53,657 nt of DNA, from positions 1-53,657 of the forward strand of contig MU616699.1 in the NCBI GenBank assembly GCA_025201705.1, read 5' to 3'. A program made the position numbers and the translations under genes. The stretch's first letter is position 1. Every line of letters begins with the position of its first letter. The notes below the pieces were generated by a model. The model had not been told where the DNA came from. It worked only from the letters and a program-made list of their open reading frames with translations, and ran no database searches. Origin of the DNA: Dissophora ornata (Eukaryota; Mortierellomycota; Mortierellomycetes; Mortierellales; Mortierellaceae). This document shows positions 14,776 through 22,303 of this stretch, piece after piece.

Positions 14776-16402
14776 TCAATACCTAGGAGAATCCGGTTTT
14801 AGAAGCATGGGTCCGGCTGGGCCTTGTATGGCTCTGATCAGGTAGTAGTCTTGTCCCAATTGTCGGATAGAGTCCATCCACTTGTTGAGAATAGGCTCCA
14901 ACAGTGCCAACGCGGCATCGTAACTCTCAGTGCCGTTGGTATCACCCGGAACCCGATCGAACCAAAACATCTCCGTGTGGGTGGTTTTGCAACTACACCA
15001 AATGTCATGCTGATGCGCTACGAGTATCTCGTGAACGATCTTTTCAAATAGGTGTGCAAAGGGCAAAGGTCCCTGGGTGGGAAAAATCCGTGAGCGCTCC
15101 TCAGAAATAGTGCAGCTCTCACGGTGATGTGCAATGCGATCCACCGGGCTTTTGCTATACCCAATCTTTAACGCGACGCTTTTCCCTGCAACTTGAGAAA
15201 AAAGCAGAGACAGGAGGAGAGAGATAAAGTCAACACTTGTCTGCCAGAATAAAGATTGCTGACCTGCTTCCCGCCAAGCGCATCATGTCCTTTTTTACCT
15301 TGTTTACTTGCTTCTATCATCCTCTGACGACCATCGTTGGAAGGAAGGAATAGTAGAACGTAGACATAGCCTTCGTTCAAATATGCATTGCTGTCGCTCT
15401 TGCCCTTGCCTTTGAGACTCTTTCCAAAGTAGGACGAATGGCCCGCACCCACCGAGATTTTAGAGCCATTGTCGTCCGTACTCAACAACAAAAAGAAATC
15501 GACAATCAGCTGTCGGACTCTTTCCTTCACCAATGGCCCAAGCTCGACAGTCAAATCTAATAGAAAAAAAACAGAGGGAAATGCTAAGAAACCCACAGAA
15601 TCAAAGAAGAGGATCCGGCTTTTTGAACTCCTTCCTCAATAGTAAACGTACCATCAAAAGTCCTGCCTGACATAAAAAGAAGGTTGTCTCCTTTCACCTT
15701 TACCAAAATATCATCCGTCAAATACTCTTTTATATTTATCCTTTGCATAGGAGACGACATCGCGGACGACGAAAGCTCTGGAGATGAAGGCACTTCGATA
15801 GGAGGCGCGCCAGGTTTCATAGCAGGACCAACTCCATCGGTGGCTGCTCTGCTGGTGATGAAATAGCGCTGGAGCTCGACAGCGGATTTGCCGACGCGGA
15901 ATATGTGACCCTGGAGGACATTATAACCCTTGTGCGTATTGCAGATATATGTTTCCTCTGAATCCTTGCCCGTATAAAGAACCTTGTAGTAGCCGTAAGA
16001 ACACTGCTCCTGATCTTCAGTTTTAATCGCGATGCACCGCAGTCGCGACGAGTCTTCGTCGGGAGAATGCAAATTACAATAGAAGGGCACTGTGTCTGGA
16101 AGAAGATACAGATCCATTGAACTGTGAGTCTTGCATTGAGCTCCTTTTTTTGTATTACCAGCACACCTGTATGGCTTCTTAAGAATCTTTCTAATCATCT
16201 GCGCGCCAGAAGATTTTTTCGACGGTTGCCCCATAGAGATGGACAGTAGATCCAAGCCAAGACTGTCAACGGGGTCGGGGTCCTGACCGTTCGAGGGTGC
16301 AATGAACGCTTCATTTGGTGCAATTGACTGCTGCAACGCCAAAGATACAAGGTCTCTAGACGGTCGGCCTCTACGTGAGCCAGGTGTTGTTGGTGATGAC
16401 AT
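14776..16402 (-). CDS. T5orf172 (GIY-YIG fold) domain protein, Mug113-like
   Basis: Three exons: 16402-15652, 15556-15299 and 15185-14776, giving 472 aa. Residues 78-112 form a probable zinc site (C80, C90, H93, C109, H112 in RCAGNTKKGAQCKTH and YCNLH). A T5orf172/DUF1766 domain of the GIY-YIG superfamily occupies ~310-450: GYVYVLLFLP, ALKIGYSKSP, then a His/Cys/Glu segment CSCKTTHTEMFWFDR. Family knowledge: fungal relatives include S. pombe mug113; their biochemical role is unknown and nuclease activity is not shown. Exon 1 ends at a GTACGT donor (GAT G); reading on to the next stop would truncate the protein. Identification rests on motif recall, so the family is likely and the function open. 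Confidence 0.72.
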
Positions 16403-16755
16403 TTTTATATAGCGTTTTTTTGGAGAGAGTGAGAGATGGTGGGTGATAGAAGATGGAACAATTGGGAAACGTGCCCGAGAGAGTCATTGTTTTATACCTT
16501 CAGATGCTGCGCCTCGTTCATTGTCAGACTGTCAGCAAGCATCCAAATTCCACACAGGCGAAGCAGTTTGTTGGGATTGATCACCCGCCTCTGTGATACG
16601 CCTTTTCTCCCCTTTACCTTCGCCCCTCATTGTCAGAGGCAATAAGAGCGTATAGCTTAGCTTGTTGTTAGTGTTGCTGTTGTGCTGTTGTTCTTCCAAT
16701 AATCTATTCAATGTTCCCTTCCGCTCGTTACGGCTTTCACTTGGTTTTCTAGATT
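16403..16755. other. Promoter region of the T5orf172 gene
   Basis: 353 bp upstream of the T5orf172 start and before the next plus-strand reading frame. It contains pyrimidine-rich tracts on both strands. A small open frame at 16436-16645 has no recognisable domain. Confidence 0.4.
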
Positions 16756-16790
16756 ATGTTCGAGCTGCAATCATTCATTCTAGAGAGTGA

Positions 16791-17155
16791 CGAGAGCGGC
16801 GGAAAGGAGTCAAAGCGACAACATGCTCAAGCTGCCAAAAAGTGTACTGGTCGATCGATCGGCTCGATAGCCATCTCGACGAGCACGAGCACTTCGTCCT
16901 CGAGAGTAGCATGCAGGGTAGCTTGGAGGGTAAAGACGAGGCATCTTTCTCTGACATCAAATCGGAATTGACGAATGTTATCAAAAACACTGAGGCGGCG
17001 GAACTCCTGTTGAAATGGGTGGTGCCTAGCGTCTGCATCTTCGAAAGTGAGGAACGATCCTTGGCCATGTTGACACGGTCCAGCGCCAAGCGCCAGATAG
17101 ACGACCCTATTATCGATGTGCGGCTAATTAAGCGCCATGCGGATGGAACAGATTA
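16791..17155 (+). pseudogene. C2H2 zinc-finger ORF fragment lacking a start
   Basis: Between an in-frame TGA (16788-16790) and a TAA at 17154, one frame encodes ~121 residues. They include a well-formed C2H2 finger, CSSCQKVYWSIDRLDSHLDEH (C-x2-C-x12-H-x3-H), at roughly 16824-16885. The frame has no ATG before the finger and no convincing splice acceptor. The overlapping frame starting with ATG at 16756 would need a frameshift to join it. It may be a decayed gene, a fragment, or a gene with an unresolved upstream exon. The rest of the product is not recognisable. Confidence 0.35.
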
Positions 17156-17396
17156 AGACACTGTGGGTTAAAGGCTTCATCGACATAGAGTGATTTATAC
17201 GAGCTAGGCTGACTTTTCTTCGGCTCGTTTGCGAACTTCAATGCAGCAAACTTTTCCAAATGTTGATTGCCACAGTTCAACAACTCTGGAGAGATAGCGT
17301 GAATCATCATCTTGTTCAATTTCAACCAAGCAAAATGAAGAAAAATATGATCTGCCGGTCGGGATACGCAGTGGCAGTTCTTGTTTGCAAAAAGAT

Positions 17397-17469
17397 TGGA
17401 GAACCTGGGCATCGATCCCAGTGCCTCTCGCATGCTAAGCGAGCGCTCTACCATTTGAGCTAGATCCCC
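17397..17469 (-). tRNA. tRNA-Ala (anticodon AGC)
   Basis: The minus strand folds as a 73-nt cloverleaf without an intron. The acceptor arm GGGGATC/GTTCTCC has one T-T mismatch and a G-T pair, and is followed by discriminator A. The D arm is GCTC/GAGC, the anticodon arm CTCGC-TTAGCAT-GCGAG with anticodon AGC, and the T arm CTGGG-ATCGATG-CCCAG. The A box (TAGCTCAAATGG) and B box (GGATCGATGCC) are present. An A-run at 17389-17393 gives a TTTTT polymerase III terminator four bases past the 3' end. The T loop starts with A instead of T54. Confidence 0.93.
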
Positions 17470-17571
17470 ATTAAACAGCGATGATGTGTTATTATTACAG
17501 AAATTGATAAGCCTTCAGACATAAGTCATGTGATATGATTATGTGTGGCTTGTGAGATCCCGTGACAAGTC

Positions 17572-18097
17572 CGCTCCTGCTGGAAAAGAGATCTGGAAAG
17601 GTGCAAAGTCGCTGTCGAATGGGAAAAGTCTCATGGAATCACTGCTATGAGCAAACGCGCTAAGGGACGCAACTGTGTTGAGGGGCACAGACGTAGTAGC
17701 AATGATTTCATGAGACCTACCCTCAGACAACGACAAGCACTGGACGTGAAGGAAATCTACAGGGTCGCGGACGAGCGAGTTAAGGACAACTATTTAGGAC
17801 GGACGAAGCTGGACGTGATGGAGCGTCTCGGAGGTTGTAAATTTATAATGCCTATGGACTGCGGCTAAAAGACGACGATCGAGCGCAACAGGCCACGTAG
17901 GGAGCAGGTCCACAGGCGCCTGTTCAATGCGGTCAGGGTTTATGAAACCAAGGATACGGTGGCCTCGGTCGCCAGTGCAGCTATGCTGTTTATTTTCTGT
18001 AATATCTGGAGCATTTTGTTCATAGACCATAGCTAATAAATCCCATGACCCTGGGGGTCCTTGTTAGTCAAAAAAAAACGCTCCTGCTGGAAAAGAG
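17572..18097 (+). mobile_element. Retroposed element, 488-bp copy with 19-bp target-site duplication
   Basis: A perfect 19-bp direct repeat, CGCTCCTGCTGGAAAAGAG, lies at 17572-17590 and 18079-18097. The 488 bp between end in nine A residues (18070-18078), with an AATAAA at 18035-18040. The last ~22 bp before the A-run can form a hairpin, GACCC-TGG-GGGTC. The same tail recurs in the second copy at 18286. This is the signature of target-primed retrotransposition of a LINE or of an RNA mobilised by one. No reverse transcriptase is visible, so the copy is either 5'-truncated or non-autonomous. Its upstream end is 122 bp from the tRNA-Ala 5' end. An internal open frame (17647-17868) is unrecognised. 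Confidence 0.82.
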
Positions 18098-18119
18098 GCA
18101 CCTGGGTACCATGGAGAGG

Positions 18120-18266
18120 ATGGGGAGGGTTGATTTCTGGTAGAGTATGTCCCCAAGTCTTTAACACCCTAACGAGGGGTTGCAATAGTTGCGTGGGCCA
18201 ACTGGCTTAGCCCAAGGGAGCGCGACTGGTTATATAGCGTTGGTGGATACCTTCATTGCGAAGGGG
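18120..18266. other. tRNA-like A-box segment between the two retrocopies
   Basis: No gene is present. The stretch near 18197-18215 includes TGGCTTAGCCCAAGGG, which resembles a polymerase III A box, and GGGC/GCCC can form a small hairpin. At 18425-18470, beyond the second copy, CCCGGACTCGACCCGG looks like a degenerate T-arm/B box. These could be remnants of tRNA-derived repeats, but the spacing is wrong for a single intact element. Confidence 0.25.
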
Positions 18267-18337
18267 GACATAATTCGTAGATGTCACCCTGGGGGTCCTT
18301 GTTAGTCAAAAAAAAAAAGACATCATTCGTAGATGTC
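18267..18337 (+). mobile_element. Ultra-truncated 33-bp retrocopy with 19-bp target-site duplication
   Basis: The flanks GACATAATTCGTAGATGTC (18267-18285) and GACATCATTCGTAGATGTC (18319-18337) match at 18 of 19 positions. Between them are just 33 bp (18286-18318): the 22-bp tail ACCCTGGGGGTCC...TTAGTC plus 11 A residues. The tail is identical to the 3' end of the 488-bp copy ending at 18078. Both insertions use 19-bp duplications, so they are likely the work of one retrotransposon family. Here reverse transcription apparently stopped right after the 3' hairpin. Confidence 0.82.
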
Positions 18338-18698
18338 TTCAGAGGGGGTTGGCTTTGTTTTAGTCGCATTATTAAACAAGAGAGACAAGGGCCCCGAGAG
18401 TCAAAGCTACTGACAACTTGACAAGCGCCTGACTTATGAGCCAGAGGTCCCGGACTCGACCCGGAGAAGGATAGATCAGATAGCGTGGAAATGTTTTGAT
18501 GCCTATTCGGGATGTGGGTTTCTTATTTATGGCAGTTGGGCGCAGCATTTTTGCTCAGGCACAGCAGCAAAATCAGACAGTGTTTAGGTTTAAGCTGATT
18601 GTCTGGCTGTCCGTTTGTCCGTCTGAGTGTCCATTTCTCCATCTGTGCATCTGTGCATGTGTTACCTGTTTATCATCTTTTCTTGATTTCTTCACAAC
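18338..18698. other. Non-coding stretch in the repeat island
   Basis: No supported gene. It contains tandem TGTCCGTNTG-like motifs around 18598-18640; a similar motif recurs near 22109. The degenerate B-box-like sequence noted in the neighbouring entry also lies here. It may be the promoter of the following ORF. Confidence 0.4.
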
Positions 18699-19166
18699 AT
18701 GATGGTTTCCAAGTACCCTGAGTGTCAAGCCATCCGCGATACCGAGGAATACCTGACGAAACACATGTCTGAATGCCACTTGCCTGGCTGCAGTATCAAA
18801 CTCGCACCTGGCAAGATAGAATTTTTGGAACGATTTGAAAGCCTGTTTCACTATCTTTACTGTGAAAGGTCGTACAACGCCAAATCCGGCATTCGCAAGC
18901 ACCTCGAACGCGCCGCGTGCAGGCAAGAGCAGGCTGATATCCTACAAAATCCAACGACAATTCTAGATGAGACGCCTGCGGCTCTCTCATCTGACACTGA
19001 TGCCTTGCCAGCTGACTTTCCTGACGAAATACCTGCTGTTCTCTCGCTACCCACGGCTGACCCCTTGCGAGCCACCCGCAGCCATTATGATGCGATACTA
19101 TATGCATACCAACAAATTCATGTATCAGAAGCCGACAAGGTAAAGACGCTTTTCATTGCGAAGTAG
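18699..19166 (+). CDS. Hypothetical protein with Cys/His finger-like segments
   Basis: A single open frame of 155 residues. It contains CHLPGC and then YCERSYNAKSGIRKHLERAAC, which resembles a degenerate C2H2/C2HC finger in spacing (C, basic helix, H, C). An acidic Ala/Pro/Asp-rich segment follows. The frame ends shortly after a possible donor (GACAAG followed by GTAAAG at 19141), so it could be the first exon of a longer gene. It lies in the repeat-rich island, so it may derive from a mobile element. I do not recognise the family. Confidence 0.35.
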   Translation: MMVSKYPECQAIRDTEEYLTKHMSECHLPGCSIKLAPGKIEFLERFESLFHYLYCERSYNAKSGIRKHLERAACRQEQADILQNPTTILDETPAALSSDTDALPADFPDEIPAVLSLPTADPLRATRSHYDAILYAYQQIHVSEADKVKTLFIAK

Positions 19167-19710
19167 TTAGGGTTAGTACCATTTATGCCTTAAGACAAGC
19201 TTGACGATGAGCAGAATGCTCTTGCACACTCTAATTCGATGTCTTAGAGCTTAATCGACTTCAGTAGGTGGATGGAAAGTCTGTGATGTACCGATTACTC
19301 CTTTGATGATCGTTCCGACTAGCTCTATATAATCGCTTTTCATGGATAGCGCGCATAAGCTTAGTCAGAGTACTCATCGACGTGACTGATACGCAACACC
19401 AAGCATCCAAAAGAGGCGGTCTGTCTATATTTTGATATACTTCGCATTGCCACAGTACAGAATTTCCCTTCTAGGAGACTTCATGTAAGTCAGATCGTGA
19501 GTTTTTTGCACCTGGTGGCTGTCAATTTACTTTATTTCCGACGAAAGAACCCCCGGCCGCAAATAAGTATCACAACATCAACAGCACGATCCGCAACGAA
19601 AAAAATCACCCCACGTCTGTCCGACGAAGGAACATCCGGCCACAAACAATACCCCAACATCAACAGCACCAACCGCAAAGAAAAAACCAGCCGCATCAAC
19701 AGTGGGTGGA
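19167..19710. other. Gene-free stretch of the repeat island
   Basis: AT-rich sequence with no recognisable domain on either strand. Open frames reaching into the adjoining purine tract are compositional artefacts. It includes two related segments with CCGGCCGCAAATAA and CCGGCCACAAACAA-like cores (19550-19680), suggesting an old local duplication. Confidence 0.4.
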
Positions 19711-20166
19711 CGATGAAGAACAAAAAAGAAAAAAAAAAAAAGAAAAAAGAAAAAAGAAAAAAGAAGAAAAAAAAAAGAAGAGAACAAAACGAAAAACGAA
19801 CTGGAAGGGAGGATGGCAATGGAGAAAAAGAAAAAGAATAAGAAAAAAAAAAAGGAAAATGGGAAATGGGAAAAAGAAGGCAAGGGGGGAAAATGAAAAA
19901 AGAGCTGGAGGGGAGGATGGGGAGCGGGAAAAAGAAAACAAAAGAACAAGAACAAGGAAAAATGAAAGGAGAAAGGAAAAGAAAAAAGAAATGAAAAGGA
20001 GAAAGTGAAGGATAGGAAATGAAAAGAAAAAAAGAAATGGAGGCGAGAAAGGGAAAGGGGGAAAATTGAAATAAAGGAATTGAGAGGAGCAAGGGAAAAA
20101 AAGAAAAAAAAAGAAATGGAGGTGAGAAATAGAAGGGACCGAGGGGAGGGGATAAGGAAAGAAAAC
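19711..20166 (+). repeat. ~450-bp polypurine/polypyrimidine tract
   Basis: Almost all bases on the plus strand are A or G, first as A-runs broken by single G (AAAAAAG units), then as GGAAAAAG/GGAGG units. Repeated phrases such as GAAATGGAGG occur in the second half. Long open frames here encode only Lys/Glu/Arg on one strand and Phe/Ser/Pro on the other, so they are not genes. Such tracts can form triplex DNA and are hard to assemble. Confidence 0.9.
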
Positions 20167-20510
20167 GGCTTGATACAAAATACCCCAGAAAAATAACGCT
20201 CGTTCCGTATCCATATTTTTTATTCTGACCAAATTTTTCTTCTTCTGAGAAACCTAAGAGAATCTACAACCCGCCTTCCATTATCGCTGCGCATTCTTGC
20301 CTTCTGCGTTTTCTTTTGACCTCTATAAAAACTCGAAACGAATAACGGGGTGCGAATAGCCAGACCGCGTCCTCGACATGCACCCTGGGCAGCTCACTGG
20401 GTAGCTATCTGGGTATTTATTTATCGAGCGAGCTGGCAGGGAGTTTGGTTTTTAGACTAGAAGCACATAGCCTCGCAGACAAATAAATAAAGAATATTCG
20501 TTGTCAATAA

Positions 20511-20933
20511 ATAATACTCTACAGTGACGCGACATTAACGCAGGGTGCTTGGGTAAACCATCAAGGCGCTTCCATGAACTTCCCTTTGCCAATGGAACAC
20601 CAGCATTTCACTTTCGAAAGTGAATTTTATGCCGCCTACAGAGCCATTTTGGACAATGAGTCCCAAAATATGCATATCCATCTTCATTGCGACAATATGG
20701 CAGTCTGTACGGTACTACAAAATGGAGCCATAAGACATCCGCGACGAAACCCACGGGTGACTAACCTACTTTCGGCGCTGTTATCTTTGCTGAGATCGAG
20801 AAATATCATTCTTGCCGTCTCGTGGATTGCATCAGAGTCAAACCCTGCCGACGAGCCATCAAGATCGGCATTGCTACTTTCTTGGTACCTCCACTGTCTC
20901 AGTCAATTATTTCTAGCTCGAGAACAAAACTAG
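20511..20933 (+). pseudogene. Retrotransposon RNase H domain fragment (DIRS/Ty3-type)
   Basis: An open frame of 140 codons after a TAA at 20508 carries an RNase H domain with all four catalytic acidic positions: LYSDATL (D), FESEFYAAY (E), HCDNMAV (D) and ESNPADEPSR (D). The WIASESNPADEPSR ending is typical of RNase H from tyrosine-recombinase (DIRS/Ngaro) and some LTR retrotransposons. No reverse transcriptase precedes it and no integrase or recombinase follows, so this is a relic. A domesticated single-domain gene is the alternative but has no obvious start before 20574. Confidence 0.7.
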
Positions 20934-22303
20934 TTTGTCGCGATTCATCAACGCGTCGTAAGCGGCCGTAGATGGAAATGTCATTGAATACGTTTTTACA
21001 ATCAACATCAAGCTGACACCGACGAGCCTTGATATTTTGAGAAGGGGCACGCGCGAAGTATATCGAAGTATGCGTCAATCAACGGCTAACGCTCATTTAT
21101 AGGCCTTGAATGTGTCGGTGTCAAGCTAGACTGTCTTCAAGTTTTTGAATATCAGGAAGTGACTTGCGACGCGCGTCTCGATTGAGATATTCTTGGCTTC
21201 GTAAGCAGCAAACTTTGAGGACTGGTTCCTCCCCCACTTCTCATCTCCAGCCTCATTCTCGTGAATCTTTACCTTTCGCTCCTCCATGCCATCGCTCTCG
21301 CCCTTCTTTTCTCTATCTTCCGCCCAAAATTGCATAGCTTTGTTCACCTTGTTACTGGCATCCAAGCCTTTGATCCGGACCCGAAGTCTTTGTAGTCCTT
21401 GTATGCCTACTCTTCCTCGTTAACATGGTCCATATCCATCTTATGGCCCCAATTCAAGGACTATGAGGGTTAGGCAGCTGCGTGGCAGCAACCGCAGGGT
21501 GCAACCATGCGCTCGAAAGGAGTTATCCCCTGAACGAATCTTATTCTGCTCACTATCGGATTGATTGCCGTTAGTGGATACGTCTACCAACGTCGTTATG
21601 CGAAGCAACGGTGCAACGATGCTGCTACCCGCTGAGAGTTGTTCGTATTCGAAAGTGACAGCTTCCAGGTTGTAAAAAAACATTTGCCACTAGGTCGTAT
21701 AGAAGATGACTCGGTACTCTCCATATGTCGATTTCTGGCACTCTCGAGCAGCAAATGGCTGTGTCTGCCTTGGTTCGCTCAGGAGTAACGAGCAGCGTCG
21801 CTTGTAGGTTGTAGCAATGCCATTTGATCAGTTTAAGGAAATATGAGGTAGCGTTGAGCCGAGGGGCAGGATTTCGGAATCGGGTTCTGGCTTGAAGACC
21901 TGCTTGATTGGTGCCACGAGAGTGAGTATTATTTATTCCCCTGTGTTGGAGGGCGTTAATGAATGGTCCTGATAGCCAAGACGACATCACGCTGCAAATC
22001 CATATCGGTAAGCGAAGGGCACAGAATTTCGGCAGAAGCAGACACCATGGAGCCTTATCCAGAAGAGCACCAACATAGAGGCGAAGTTTTCATGGGACTA
22101 GCTGTCAAGTTGTCCGTCTGGATGTCCGCTTGTTCGTGTTCGACGATTCGACGATCGATTTTGGGAGTGGCAATTGCCTCCGCAGGTTGACATGTCCACA
22201 ACTTCAACTAAAAAAATTCTTTATTTCTTCACAACAATGATAATGTTACAACTTCCCAAAAATAAACAAAAATGGTATACATGTCCGTGCTCTCTTTTCT
22301 TTT
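20934..22303. other. Gene-free stretch, 3' side of the repeat island
   Basis: I see no recognisable gene. Open frames at 21126-21365 (-), 21441-21683 (-) and 21625-21990 (-) overlap each other and lack domains. They may be remnants of mobile DNA. The last ~100 bp are AT-rich and probably the 3' untranslated region of the large minus-strand gene that ends at 22304. Confidence 0.45.

Noticed and set aside
18180..18470. Single tRNA-derived SINE spanning the A-box-like and B-box-like sequences
   Set aside because: The two boxes are more than 200 bp apart and a 33-bp retrocopy lies between them. They cannot form one normal polymerase III promoter.
19162..19176. Telomere-like TTAGGGTTAG
   Set aside because: It is only one and a half units in the middle of unique sequence, with no array. 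Chance is sufficient.
19532..20232. Overlapping long frames rich in Phe/Ser/Pro (-) or Lys/Glu (+)
   Set aside because: They lie in the polypurine tract, where stop codons are scarce by composition. Neither strand shows a protein signature.
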